A program made the translations under genes and the position numbers. Positions 1-9,031 of a stretch of 64,000 nucleotides of DNA are shown one piece after another (position 1 is the first letter of the stretch; each line of letters opens with the position of its first letter). The notes under the pieces are model-generated. The model saw nothing but the letters and a program-made list of their open reading frames with translations, was not told where the DNA came from and ran no database searches. This stretch comes from Parvibaculum sp039973015 (GTDB lineage: Bacteria; Pseudomonadota; Alphaproteobacteria; Parvibaculales; Parvibaculaceae): contig NZ_JBDWLT010000010.1 of the NCBI RefSeq assembly GCF_039973015.1, forward strand, positions 372,001 to 436,000, in the 5' to 3' direction.

Positions 1-62
1 CTGTTTGATGTCAATAGAACCGCTAGGAAGCAGGAAAGTTCCACAAAGTTCCCGGTCAGGTT

Positions 63-557
63 CTAGTCCTCTCCGTGCGCGGATGGTTTTTCCTCGTCTC
101 GGGAAAGGCCCGATTCGATGGGGCGGAGAACAACGAGAATGATCGTTGCGAGAACCAGGCCTATAAAGGCCACGGAATAGTTTTCCGTGCCGCATGCGAC
201 GCCTAGAGCGCCGGCAAGCCACATGCCTGCGCCGGTTGTCAGGCCTTTGACGCGGCCTCTTGCCTGGATGATGGCGCCGGCGGCCAGAAAGGCGACACCT
301 GCCGTCACTGCTTCGATGATACGGATAGGATCTGCATTGCTTTCTGGATTTCTGGCGGCAAAGGTCTCATGGAGATCAAGCGTGAGGACGGTGAATATAG
401 CTGCCGCCATGGCAGTCATCATATGTGTGCGAAGACCCGCCGGTCTGTCGCGGGCCTCCCGGTCGAGACCAATAACGCCACCCATAAGCGCGGCCGCGGC
501 AAGACGCAACGCATAGTCGAACGCATTGCTGGAGGCGATGGCTTGCCAGATGTCCAT
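63..557 (-). CDS. MgtC/SapB family inner-membrane protein
   Basis: The protein has about 164 residues with four to five hydrophobic segments. Near residues 28-48 it carries the family signature of an acidic/arginine loop followed by AGLRTHM. MgtC/SapB proteins are inner-membrane proteins tied to magnesium limitation and, in some bacteria, to control of the F-type ATPase; the role here is inferred from family only. A GTG codon directly precedes the chosen ATG and neither has a good ribosome binding site, so the start is uncertain by one codon. It ends 62 bases from the window edge and has no obvious operon partner. Confidence 0.85.
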   Translation of the reverse strand: MDIWQAIASSNAFDYALRLAAAALMGGVIGLDREARDRPAGLRTHMMTAMAAAIFTVLTLDLHETFAARNPESNADPIRIIEAVTAGVAFLAAGAIIQARGRVKGLTTGAGMWLAGALGVACGTENYSVAFIGLVLATIILVVLRPIESGLSRDEEKPSAHGED

Positions 558-675
558 CACAGGTTTGATTTAATCCCTGCATTCGCGTGTGGTTCTGGGT
601 GGAGCGGCGCACATATCCTCGGCACCCGGGCGGCAAACAAATTCATGAAGAACGCAAACGGATGCCGGCTCTCGG

Positions 676-948
676 CTACCTGATGCCAACCGGCCTGGAG
701 CGGACAGCCTCGTCTCTTTCGCGGTGTGCAAGTGCGATCTGCAGCATCAGCCAGATGAATCCGCTCATCGCAAGTGCCGAGAAGAGCGACACGATTGCGA
801 ACGGTATGAACCAGCGCATCGTTTCAAAGGACTCCGTCAATGGTCTCGCAACGAGGATACTACCGATGAAGACAAGGCCGCCGACGACCCAGAAAGAGCG
901 AAGACGTCGTTCCCATTTGTGCTGGGTCATCTCGGAGATAGCGCTCAT
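676..948 (-). CDS. Small membrane protein, two predicted TM segments
   Basis: This is a hypothetical protein of about 90 residues. A basic N-terminus (HKWERRLRSF) is followed by two hydrophobic segments, about residues 19-36 and 50-72, and a charged C-terminus. The reading frame extends upstream to 1086, but the chosen ATG has GGGAA about ten bases upstream, while the upstream extension is rich in Ser/Pro/Arg and looks untranslated. An ATG at 963 is a second possible start. I do not recognise the family. It lies 116 bases from the MgtC-like gene on the same strand. Confidence 0.55.
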   Translation of the reverse strand: MSAISEMTQHKWERRLRSFWVVGGLVFIGSILVARPLTESFETMRWFIPFAIVSLFSALAMSGFIWLMLQIALAHRERDEAVRSRPVGIR

Positions 949-963
949 CGTTTGAATTCCCAT

Positions 964-1711
964 CGAATAACAGAAAGAGCAAGACTTATGGCGATAACGC
1001 CGTGTGCTCGATTCCGTTGCAGGGCCCGGGAAATTATTTGACGCCGACGGGCGGCTTTTTAATGTCGGACATTCTTCCAATGCCACGAAACGCTGGGAAC
1101 GTCTGATGGAGCCAGACGTTCATTATCCGAGCAAACCAGACAGGCTTGAGGGCTTGAGGTTCTGCCCGCCGGGTTGGAAGGATCGCGCTGGCATGGAAGC
1201 CTTGCCGCGCCGGCGGCTCATATGCGGATGGCCACACCCTTACCTCTGCCGATCAGGTCCGCTGTAAGGCAAAGCCTTGTGGCCCAAGCATGGCGCTATC
1301 TGCCAATGGCAGAGGCGACACGAGATCCGCGCCCAGGGAAATCTCGCGCTTCCGCTCATTGCGCTGAGCCGACGCGGGCGGTGGTTACATAAATCGACCG
1401 AATTCTCCATGACTTGCCGGAGGGCGTCACGACAATTGGAAGCTGAGTTGAATGGAAGGCTGTTGAAAACCAGATTGGGCGCCGGAGGCAATACCCGGCG
1501 GCATTGGAGAAGAAAGCGGCGCGTTTGCATATCCGGTGACCTCACGAGCCCCCCACTCTGCACATAAGGTCCATCGGAAATGCAAAAAGCCAATCTTCTC
1601 GGCCGCCAACGCCGGTTGTCCTTTCCGGGGCCGGCGGAACAGTGAACCCCATGTAACGCGGGCCCCGGGGCTTTCCATTCATACTCTTCAGGAACGGCAA
1701 GCGAGTGAACG
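964..1711. other. Long intergenic stretch with one strong inverted repeat
   Basis: About 750 bases hold no convincing gene; the open frames here are short and overlap one another on both strands. The only clear structure is the perfect inverted repeat at 1097-1121. With the orphan transposase-type gene that follows, this may be decayed accessory DNA, but that is inference. Confidence 0.4.
1097..1121. repeat. Perfect 9-bp inverted repeat (hairpin)
   Basis: GAACGTCTG and CAGACGTTC are separated by seven bases. No T-run follows on either strand, so it is a poor intrinsic terminator; it could be a protein-binding site or a relic of a mobile element. Confidence 0.45.
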
Positions 1712-2215
1712 ATGTCCCACGAGTCCTACTACGTACAGCCCGCATATCCTGCCCGTCAGGATGGAGCATCGTCGAATGCAGCAGGCCGCTCACGCTCCGT
1801 GGCTGAAATGCTGGAATCGGAGGAGTTCTGCAGAGGGCTTCTGGAAAACGCACGCTGGCCGGACGGGCCGGTTTGCATGCGATGCGGCGCGAAGGGCGCA
1901 GCGAGCCGCCTTACCACCCGGCCCGGTTTGTGGACATGCAAAGCATGCAGGAGCTGCCAGTACAGCGTTACCTCCGGTACACAGCTGCACCGGTCCCGGC
2001 TTCCGGTGTCGGCTTGGGTCAAGCTTTTCTATGCAACCCAGATTCGCAATCAAAACCTGACAGCGTCGCAGGTAAGCCGCCGTTTCAGTGTTGCCTATCT
2101 GACAGCGAAAAGCATGTTGCGCAGGATCGATGCCTTGAGGCGTGAAATGCCTGAGATGGCCGATCGGCTCGAGCAATCGTTGCGCGACCTTGCAGCGAGC
2201 AGCGTCCGCAGTTAG
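1712..2215 (+). CDS. Orphan IS1595-type transposase zinc-ribbon protein
   Basis: The 167-residue protein has a CxxC...CxxC zinc ribbon (CMRCG about residue 55, TCKACRSC about residue 75), then YSVTSGTQLHRSRLPVSAW, the hallmark of the N-terminal domain of IS1595/ISXO2 transposases. The catalytic DDE domain expected after it is absent: the frame ends cleanly after a short helical tail, with no continuing fragment downstream. It may be a domesticated DNA-binding protein or a transposase remnant. No terminal inverted repeats were seen. The start has only a weak ribosome binding site. Confidence 0.7.
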   Translation: MSHESYYVQPAYPARQDGASSNAAGRSRSVAEMLESEEFCRGLLENARWPDGPVCMRCGAKGAASRLTTRPGLWTCKACRSCQYSVTSGTQLHRSRLPVSAWVKLFYATQIRNQNLTASQVSRRFSVAYLTAKSMLRRIDALRREMPEMADRLEQSLRDLAASSVRS

Positions 2216-2251
2216 TCAAGGACTGCGGTACTTTCCCGAACTGCAGAAGTT

Positions 2252-2689
2252 TCAGAGGCTGCTGCTGCGTGCTGGTGGCGCTTCGGGAAGTATCGGATAG
2301 TTTCCGCTGTACTCCTTGAGCGGACGATATTCTTCCTCTACCTGAGCAGGCACGGATTCGCCTTCTTCCGCCCAGCCTGCCAGGCCGGCAGCCATATCGC
2401 GGACGCCCGTTGCGAACTGCACCAGAAGCTGCCGCCCGGATTGGCAGGCCAAAGGCTCCCGCTCACAAAAGCCCGTTGCATCGCGCGCCGTCCGCGACAC
2501 CACAATCTGCGCATTGGTCAGGGCCGACAGGTCGCGCGAAACATCCCGCTCGGGAAGGGGCGCTCCTTCCGCATAGGTGGCTGGTATAAAGCGTGGCTCG
2601 ACCTGACCCGGCTCCGCAGGTTCCGCGAGCTTCATTGCATGGCCTGCCAGAACCAGCACTACCAGTGATTTGACTGCAAACTTGATCAT
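2252..2689 (-). CDS. Exported DUF5330-like protein
   Basis: The chosen ATG (MIKFAVKSL) follows AGGTCAGGT, a better site than the longer frame starting at 2704. A single N-terminal hydrophobic segment (residues 3-20) acts as signal or anchor. The region FCEREPLACQSGRQLL with its two cysteines, preceded by a segment about avoiding or associating with proteins (TNAQIVVSRT), resembles the short alphaproteobacterial DUF5330 proteins (FCxRxPxAC pattern). The function is unknown; the periplasmic location is inferred. The proline-rich C-terminus looks disordered. Confidence 0.55.
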   Translation of the reverse strand: MIKFAVKSLVVLVLAGHAMKLAEPAEPGQVEPRFIPATYAEGAPLPERDVSRDLSALTNAQIVVSRTARDATGFCEREPLACQSGRQLLVQFATGVRDMAAGLAGWAEEGESVPAQVEEEYRPLKEYSGNYPILPEAPPARSSSL

Positions 2690-2777
2690 ACCTGACCTCG
2701 CCAATAGAGGTTAGGCTAAACCTAGCAGTTTTCAACAGGTTAAGAGCGTCGAGCTTGGTGGATAAGAGTTTTACGGT

Positions 2778-3152
2778 TCAGGCTGCGTCGGCCTGTCCCA
2801 AAGCGGAACGCAGGAAATCGGTGATCTTGTCCAGTTGCACCGGCTTCTGGAAAACAGCAACCGCGCCGCAATCTGCGAGACTGGCGTAATGATACATTTC
2901 GCTCTCGGCGGTCATCAGCATTACAATAACCTTGTGATTGAGATTGCGGGCTGCTTCCGCTACGCGCACACCGTCCCAACCGGGCATGTTGACGTCGAGC
3001 ATGAGTATGCGCGGCCGCTCGCTGGCGATGCGTTCGATTGCCTCATGACCGTCATTGGCCGTAATGACGTCGAGATCACTCGCCTGGAGAAACTCAGCCA
3101 TCTCCTGAAGCTGAACGGGATCGTCATCGGCAACCAGGACGCAGGCACGCAT
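2778..3152 (-). CDS. Stand-alone receiver-domain response regulator
   Basis: The 124-residue protein is a single CheY-like receiver without output domain. The acidic pocket is D9-D11, the phosphoacceptor is D53 (MLDVNMPGWDG), and the conserved T81 and K103 are present. The ATG at 3152 is preceded by GGAG at good spacing and gives the usual family start (MRACVLVADDD). It lies next to another single-domain receiver and the Tad pilus genes, so a role in a phosphorelay that controls pilus assembly or surface behaviour is plausible. The partner kinase cannot be named from sequence. Confidence 0.85.
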   Translation of the reverse strand: MRACVLVADDDPVQLQEMAEFLQASDLDVITANDGHEAIERIASERPRILMLDVNMPGWDGVRVAEAARNLNHKVIVMLMTAESEMYHYASLADCGAVAVFQKPVQLDKITDFLRSALGQADAA

Positions 3153-3288
3153 CGAAAACTCCAAACCATGCGCGGGCCCCTTGCACCGCTTGTTGACGCT
3201 TATAAAAGCGCGTCGGGCTTAACCGCCGGTAAATCGAGCGTTTCGAAGCGGCTCGCCTTTTGTCGACTTTTGTGAGCTGCAGAGAGCC

Positions 3289-3669
3289 TCAATGCGCCGC
3301 GGTACGGCGCGAGAGAAGCTTGTCGAGGTCAGGCAGCCCAAAAGGTTTGGGTAGAGTTCCGAGGAGCTTTATCTCATGAGCTCCGCAAAGCGATGTGCCT
3401 GCATCGAGAAGGTTGTCACGTGCGCCGGACATCATGATGACTGAAATATCGGCTTTACGCGGGTTCTCTGCAAGCGCGAGCAGGGCTTCGAAGCCATTGA
3501 ATTCCGGCATATGAACATCGAGCATAATGAGATCCGGCTCGAACTCGCCAACGAGCGCCGCGAAGTCTGTCCGGCCACTGCGCGTCTGCGTCTCGAAGCC
3601 CCGCGATTGCAAGGCATCGGCGCATTCAACCGCCAGATCGTCGTCATCGTCGTAGATCAATGCCCGCAT
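3289..3669 (-). CDS. Stand-alone receiver-domain response regulator
   Basis: The 126-residue receiver has a poly-Asp acidic pocket (YDDDDD, residues 6-11), phosphoacceptor D51 (LIMLDVHMPEFNG), S81 and K108, and no output domain. It is not closely similar to its neighbour at 2778-3152, so the two are probably not a recent duplication. It sits between that gene and the tadG-like gene on the same strand and may feed the same signalling chain. The ribosome binding site is weak. Confidence 0.85.
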   Translation of the reverse strand: MRALIYDDDDDLAVECADALQSRGFETQTRSGRTDFAALVGEFEPDLIMLDVHMPEFNGFEALLALAENPRKADISVIMMSGARDNLLDAGTSLCGAHEIKLLGTLPKPFGLPDLDKLLSRRTAAH

Positions 3670-3762
3670 GAGATGCCTGCTTTACCGGTGTCGCCGCTAT
3701 GTTGTAGCCGCTTCGGCTGTAATTGTGTGAGTTGCTTTGAGGATTAGTGTCGCTGCGCACGG

Positions 3763-5421
3763 TTAACTGACGAGCGTTGGTGCCTGACATTTGGTGCCAT
3801 GAACGATCATGTCCATTGCACCCAGCTTGATGCCAAGCGCTGCAAGCAAGGAGTCCACCACGGTATCGAGACCAGCGAGTGCGCCGATGATCGAGGAAAG
3901 CAACGAAGATGTAATTGTCCCGAGAGGAGTGAGGTTGAGAATTCCCAAAACTGACAGGTTTGTTATCTGTGTGGAGCCGCTCAGACCGGAAATCAAAGCC
4001 ACGTCCGATGAAGTGGACTTCACTTCACTAAACTCATTCTCCTCAAAGCTCACATCTTTCGGTCCACCCGCCGCTATGGGTACTGAGCCGCTTAGTTGAA
4101 AACTGAGAAGCAGAGGGATGCTGATGGTCGCACCGCTAGTAGAGCTCGTACCATAACGAACGGTTCCTCCTGAAGTAGTTGCAGCCAAAATCACCTGCGT
4201 TCCATCCGGAACACAGGGGATGGATTTGACTTCAGCTGTGCCGTCTCCCGCATCTATGAAGATCGGGACTTGCAAAACTCTTCCTAGTAGCGGCACGCCG
4301 ATGCTAGCGTTCATTTGCACAGCGACCTGCGACGTTCTTACGCTGTCGCCGACTTTACCGATTGCCATATGCGCCACTGGCGAGCCGACTGTAATCGTAC
4401 CGGACACGGAAGCGAGAGAGCCGAGATTGACGTCCGTGTCGAAACCCACAGCTTGTCCCTCGCCGAGCGCCATGGCGGTGCCGGATAGGAGATTGAAGAG
4501 ATTGAAAGGCACCCCTTCACTCAACGAAGAGCCGACGGAGCCAATTGTTCGCTGTGCTATCGGGGCCAGGTCGAGAACGTCACCGAGATCGACCGGCGTG
4601 CCGCCGACAGGTGAAAGCGCCGTTTGAAGAGCGAGTGTCGCGACCGATGGGTCGCCATCGAAGGTGTCGCCGGTCAGGACATCGACGGCGGCGTTGAGGA
4701 TGTCGCCCACGCTCGCCCCCGCCTCCAGAAGATCGCCATAAGTGTCGGTGCCTGCTTCCAGCCCGATCTCTGTGGCAAGAGCGTCGAGAAATTCGAGGGC
4801 ATCGATATTCGCATCGACGAGGGAGTTGTAGTCGATGAGCGAAAGATTGATTGTTGTACCCAGCAACCCGCCCAGCACCTGGTTCGCAATGCCGGCGTCG
4901 AGCGAAGCGAGACGTGTGCCAGCTGAAAAGGAAACATATTTTGTGTAGGCGGCAACCGCCTGCGTCTCGACTTGCATGCTGTTCCCGAAACCGAACAGCC
5001 GCGCAAAATAGGTTGGTGATTGTGCCTGTTTCGTGACGCGGACGGCATTGAAGCTTTCCTCATTGACAAGCGTACCGTCGCTTGCTGTCTCCCCCTCCGA
5101 AAAAAACCGGCCATTCGGCGCCAACGATGGATCTGCAACATAGTAGAGCGGTGTCGCCGTTATGTTTTCCGTTGAATATTCGTTCAGGTTGAAGATTGTT
5201 TCCGCGACACTCTGGGCTTCCCCGATCTGACGCACAGCGCCGAGGGCCGCCGCGTCCGTCGCCGACTGCTGATAGCGATAGGCCGAATACATAGCGCCGG
5301 TATCGATGACAATCATGGCGACGGCAAAAGCAAGCACAAGTGCACCGACGGCCATTACGGAAATGACGCCGTCTTCGTTGCGCATGTAGCGCCGCATAAA
5401 TCCAATCGGCGAAAACCGCAT
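3763..5421 (-). CDS. tadG: TadG-like Flp pilus-assembly membrane protein
   Basis: The 552-residue protein starts at MRFSPIGF, preceded by GGAGGAGATC; the longer frame to 5472 lacks such a site. Residues 14-45 (NEDGVISVMAVGALVLAF...) are the typical TadG N-terminal anchor, followed by a long periplasmic part with a GVR...VTKQAQSPTYFARLFG segment seen in TadE/TadG-like proteins. In the Tad system this class of minor pseudopilin-like protein takes part in Flp fibre assembly. It is transcribed away from the main cpa/tad cluster, about 3.6 kb from cpaB. The C-terminal half is rich in L/S/T repeats. Confidence 0.75.
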   Translation of the reverse strand: MRFSPIGFMRRYMRNEDGVISVMAVGALVLAFAVAMIVIDTGAMYSAYRYQQSATDAAALGAVRQIGEAQSVAETIFNLNEYSTENITATPLYYVADPSLAPNGRFFSEGETASDGTLVNEESFNAVRVTKQAQSPTYFARLFGFGNSMQVETQAVAAYTKYVSFSAGTRLASLDAGIANQVLGGLLGTTINLSLIDYNSLVDANIDALEFLDALATEIGLEAGTDTYGDLLEAGASVGDILNAAVDVLTGDTFDGDPSVATLALQTALSPVGGTPVDLGDVLDLAPIAQRTIGSVGSSLSEGVPFNLFNLLSGTAMALGEGQAVGFDTDVNLGSLASVSGTITVGSPVAHMAIGKVGDSVRTSQVAVQMNASIGVPLLGRVLQVPIFIDAGDGTAEVKSIPCVPDGTQVILAATTSGGTVRYGTSSTSGATISIPLLLSFQLSGSVPIAAGGPKDVSFEENEFSEVKSTSSDVALISGLSGSTQITNLSVLGILNLTPLGTITSSLLSSIIGALAGLDTVVDSLLAALGIKLGAMDMIVHGTKCQAPTLVS

Positions 5422-5690
5422 GATCTCCTCCGCACCATCCGTCCGCCGCGATTGCACAAGACAAAGCGGCAAGTCCCGGAGGGCCTTCCAACCAGTCTAT
5501 CTAACCCGCCTCGAAGTTAGCGAACAATTAAATGCAATAGGGTGTATGCGGACAAGAAATGGCAAGACTCAAGCAAGAGCACACAAATAGACACAACGCC
5601 ACACCCTTTCATAAAGCCGCGTTCTAGAAAAAGAGCAGGGAAATGAAGCGGATCGGCTCCTGGCCGTCTCGCATTCGCGGAGGAAAAGCG

Positions 5691-6740
5691 GTGTCTGGAA
5701 AAACTCTTGTTGCTTCCCTCGTATGTATCGGGCTCGCAGGATGCGGGACCGACAAGATATCCCTGTCCTCCGAAGTCGGCGGCGGCAGCAGCAGTACGGT
5801 TCTCGCCCGGAGCTCGGGTTCAAGTTCGGGTTTCGGCGGAGAAGATGGCAGTGCCGGTCTCGGTGTGACCGGGGGCGGCGGCGTTCTGGACAATGTTGTC
5901 GGTATCGATCCCATAGGTGGTCTGCTCGATGGCGTAGGCGACGGCAATGCACTGAGCGATATTCTCGGTTCAGGATCGGATGGGCTCATACCTTCGGTCG
6001 CGGGCGCCCTCGCAGGGGACTCGGATGCGGAGATCGTGGGGCTGGGTCTCCTCGGTCAAGGCGGTCTTATTGCCGATCTCGCCGGCACCGATCTCCTGGG
6101 CGGCTCACTCGATACGGGCGGCGTCCTCACCGCAAGCATCGCTGGCGGTAACGATGGTCTTCTTGGCGCATTGTTGAATGACAAGGTGGCAAGCCCGCCG
6201 CTTGCGCCGGTTATGGAGCCGCTGGCGGCCGCAATTCCGACGGGCGTTCTGAATGAAGCGCTGGCACAAATTCCGGCCCTTGGTGTAACGGGTGGCGATG
6301 GCCTGCTTGCGGACCTCACGGGTACCGATGTCCTGGGGAATCTGGCTGGCGCGAATACCCCGCTTGGTGGTGGTAGTGAGGGCCAGCTTGGAAACGTAGT
6401 GCCTTCTGGCGAGCCGCCGCTCGGCTTCGTTGGCGACACCGTAAATGGACTGTTGAATGTCGTGGCTGGCAATGAGCCGTCCCCCGCGACGAGTGTGCTG
6501 GCTCCCGCCGTGCCCGTGATCGAGAACATTCTCGGTACCGGTGGCAGCGTTGTCGGGCAGGTCGCGGCGCCTGTGACCGGCGCATTGGGCGGTGTTCCGG
6601 TTGTCGGCGATCTGGCGGGCGGACAACCCTCCACGGCACAGCAGCAACAGACGGTTCCCTCAACAGCAACACAGAACCCTGTGTCAGGTGTACTTGCGCC
6701 GGTCACGGGCCTCGTAGGCGGACTGCTCGGCGGTCGCTGA
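5691..6740 (+). CDS. Glycine-rich repeat lipoprotein, paralog 1
   Basis: The protein has about 349 residues. The GTG start follows GGAGGAAAAGC; an upstream ATG at 5643 is possible. The signal peptide ends in lipobox LAGC (Cys 18). The mature part is low-complexity, Gly/Leu/Asp-rich, with two copies of a module beginning LGVTGGxG(V/L)L(D/A)(N/D)...(G/T)(I/T)D, each later followed by a Gly-rich (D/S)(G/E)xxLG stretch, and a C-terminal APVTGLVGG motif. The same architecture occurs at 25171-25959 and 27162-28079, so it is a three-member family in this window. Function is unknown; an outer-membrane or surface location is inferred from the lipobox. It converges on the TpsB gene. Confidence 0.7.
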   Translation: MSGKTLVASLVCIGLAGCGTDKISLSSEVGGGSSSTVLARSSGSSSGFGGEDGSAGLGVTGGGGVLDNVVGIDPIGGLLDGVGDGNALSDILGSGSDGLIPSVAGALAGDSDAEIVGLGLLGQGGLIADLAGTDLLGGSLDTGGVLTASIAGGNDGLLGALLNDKVASPPLAPVMEPLAAAIPTGVLNEALAQIPALGVTGGDGLLADLTGTDVLGNLAGANTPLGGGSEGQLGNVVPSGEPPLGFVGDTVNGLLNVVAGNEPSPATSVLAPAVPVIENILGTGGSVVGQVAAPVTGALGGVPVVGDLAGGQPSTAQQQQTVPSTATQNPVSGVLAPVTGLVGGLLGGR

Positions 6741-6788
6741 TATTCGCGAACCCCCCGGGGGCTCAGTATTTATGTAGCCCTCAAACGG

Positions 6789-6820
6789 AAAGGCCCGGCA
6801 GGAAGCCGGGCCTTTCTTGT
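6789..6820. terminator. Bidirectional intrinsic terminator
   Basis: AAAGGCCCGGC and GCCGGGCCTTT form a perfect 11-bp stem around AGGAA, followed by a T-rich tail on the plus strand and preceded by A-rich DNA. It lies between the convergent lipoprotein and TpsB genes and can serve both. Confidence 0.85.
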
Positions 6821-6843
6821 TGTGTTCGTTCGGGAGAAGTCCG

Positions 6844-8520
6844 TCAGAACCGGACCTCGAAGGAAACGAAGAGCCTTGGATCCTTGTTGTCCTGGGAACT
6901 CGGCGTCCGGTTGATCGGCTTGTCCAGCTCCAGACCTACCGAAAGCCAGCGGCGGTTCGAGAAAGTCACGCCAATGCCGGTGGAGAGGAGACGGTGATTG
7001 CCTTGTCCGTCCACATCGGTATTCCAGACTTTCGAATGGTCCAGGAAGGTGTAGGGCGTCACGGCCCACCCGCCCAGAGTTTCCACGTCGAAACGGTAGC
7101 TTGCTTGAACCGAGGCGCCGAGGCCGCTATCTCCGCTAATCTCGGAGTTGTTGTAGCCGCGGGCAAAGCGCGCGCCGCCAAAACTGATCTCTTCCGAGCT
7201 GTAGAGCGAGTCGGGGCTGTACTGCCCATCCGTTCGAAAGCTGAGAAGGAGCCGGTCTGTCGCCGCATAGTTTACCGAGAAGCCGGTTTGCACTTTCGTG
7301 AAGTTCGGTGTTGCGCCCAGCCGCGAATGCAGCGTGTTGTCCGGGCCGGCCCCACCGATGGACAAGCCTTGCGTCAGGCGAAAATTGCCGCCAAGAGAAA
7401 CATCTTCGCTTATTTGCGAAGCATAGGTTCCGCCGACGTGAACGGCGCGAATGGCATCTTCGCTGAACTTGAACCCATTGAGCTCGTTGCTGGCGTTGGT
7501 CATATAGGCGCCAAAAAAACTCGTCAGGGTCTCCTTGGTCGCCCGGATGATCGGATAACTCAGCAGAAAATCGACCTGGGTACTTGTGCTCACGAGTTCA
7601 AAACCGGGCGGAAGGTCCGGCGTTTCGGACTTTGCATAAGCCGCGCCAAGCGTTGCGCGTAGTCCATCCGCCCCGATAAAGGTGGAGAAAGTGCCGCGAA
7701 AATATTGCTGCGTGTCCATCTCCGGGCTCGCGAGGGCGGTAACGGAGACCTGGTCCCCCATTCCGAAAATATTGTTTAGCGACCCCGTGAGATAGGCGGC
7801 GAAGGGCGAGTTTTCGAGATTCGCGCGGTTATCGACTGCCGTCGAAACCGATACCTTTTCACTGTCTGTCGTAAGGGCGAGCGTCGCGGCGCCGGTGTAA
7901 ACATTCATGCCGGTCAATTTGCCGCCCAGCGTTACGCCGGGAATATCGTTGATGAGCAGGAGATAGCGCTCGAGCGTTGCACTGCGAAGAGGCTTCTCCG
8001 ATACGATCTGCTTGCTGAATTCCTCAACCATATGGCGAACGGCGGGGTCTTCCGCGGTAATATTTATTTCACCTACGAAACCTTCGACTACCCGCACAAT
8101 CAGTGTACCCCTCTGTATCACCTGCACGGGAATGTAGGCACGGCCCAGTGCGTAGCCGGCATCCGTGTAGAGCTGATTGGCCTGGTCAAGGGAAGCGCGT
8201 AGTTCCGCCGCAGTAATTGCCCGATCGAGAAGTCCTGCGAACTGCGCTGCGATCTTGTCTTCTTCTATGACTGTCGCCCCGACGATCCGGACCTGTGAAA
8301 TACGGAAGTTCAGAACTTTCTGGGAGCCGTCAGGAAGCCCGAGTTCTTCGCGCAGTTCGGGCACCTCGCGTTTTCTCAGATCGGGGGCAGGGGGCGGCGG
8401 CGTTAGTACCGTTCCTGGCGACGGGGCGTTGAGCGGTGTTGTGCTCTGGGCAAAAGCGGGATTGCACATAAGCGCCAAACCCGAAACGGCCACCAGAAGT
8501 TTTCCTGTATTTCGCATCAT
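6844..8520 (-). CDS. TpsB-type two-partner secretion outer-membrane transporter (ShlB/FhaC family)
   Basis: The protein has about 558 residues and starts after GGAGGAAAC. A signal peptide (to about NPAFA, residue 25) and a proline-rich linker precede POTRA domains (about 60-235, with FRISQVRIVGATVI and the VRVVEG motif) and a C-terminal beta-barrel ending in FEVRF, with terminal Phe. The barrel holds GARFARGYNNSEISGDSG, matching the conserved (V)RGY...GD.G lid-lock region. TpsB proteins export large TpsA exoproteins. No TpsA gene (haemagglutination-activity domain) is seen anywhere in the window, so the substrate is unknown; the convergent lipoprotein is one candidate, by position only. Confidence 0.85.
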   Translation of the reverse strand: MMRNTGKLLVAVSGLALMCNPAFAQSTTPLNAPSPGTVLTPPPPAPDLRKREVPELREELGLPDGSQKVLNFRISQVRIVGATVIEEDKIAAQFAGLLDRAITAAELRASLDQANQLYTDAGYALGRAYIPVQVIQRGTLIVRVVEGFVGEINITAEDPAVRHMVEEFSKQIVSEKPLRSATLERYLLLINDIPGVTLGGKLTGMNVYTGAATLALTTDSEKVSVSTAVDNRANLENSPFAAYLTGSLNNIFGMGDQVSVTALASPEMDTQQYFRGTFSTFIGADGLRATLGAAYAKSETPDLPPGFELVSTSTQVDFLLSYPIIRATKETLTSFFGAYMTNASNELNGFKFSEDAIRAVHVGGTYASQISEDVSLGGNFRLTQGLSIGGAGPDNTLHSRLGATPNFTKVQTGFSVNYAATDRLLLSFRTDGQYSPDSLYSSEEISFGGARFARGYNNSEISGDSGLGASVQASYRFDVETLGGWAVTPYTFLDHSKVWNTDVDGQGNHRLLSTGIGVTFSNRRWLSVGLELDKPINRTPSSQDNKDPRLFVSFEVRF

Positions 8521-9031
8521 GTTTCCTCCGCCGCGATACGTGCTTCCCTCGTTGCAATGGTACTGAGCGGCCGGAGACAATAAAGAAGAGTACTGTCTTT
8601 AATTTGAGTAACACGGAACCGTCCGTGCACGGCTTGTCGGTATTTGTCGTTCTCCTTCGACTTCTGTGTTGCGTTTGTCCTACCAAATCCCGCGATATAT
8701 CGCGTCACACATGGCCTGTTTCAGTAAAATACCGCACATCGGACGGAACCAATGCGCGTGTGAGTGTGTTTGAATTTTCAAAGGGCCGTTTTATTGCGGT
8801 GAACGGAATAGCGGTGAAACACCCGTCGGCCTTATATCCATATCTCGTGTGCGGTTATCTGGTTTCGCTATGTCTGCAGCAATGAAACGCGAACATGGGA
8901 TTGAAATGTATGTTTAGAGTTAGGACTCTATTGACGGGTTTGATTCGTACAATGCGTAACGTTGATATGTGATTTTTATTCCATAAGACGCGTGGCCGTT
9001 GGGGAGCGGTTGCAAGAGGAGGGACGACAGC
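8521..9031. promoter_or_regulatory. Divergent intergenic region with 14-bp palindrome
   Basis: About 510 bases separate the TpsB and cpaB starts and should hold both promoters. It is more AT-rich than its flanks. The clearest element is the perfect palindrome CGCGATATATCGCG at 8691-8704, a possible operator. I could not place convincing -35/-10 boxes. Confidence 0.45.

Noticed and set aside
1240..1593. Possible genes in the 964-1711 gap
   Set aside because: Overlapping short frames on both strands lack ribosome binding sites and protein-like composition.
8931..8953. TTGACG and TACAAT as promoter boxes before cpaB
   Set aside because: The spacer is only 11 bases, too short for a normal sigma-70-type promoter.
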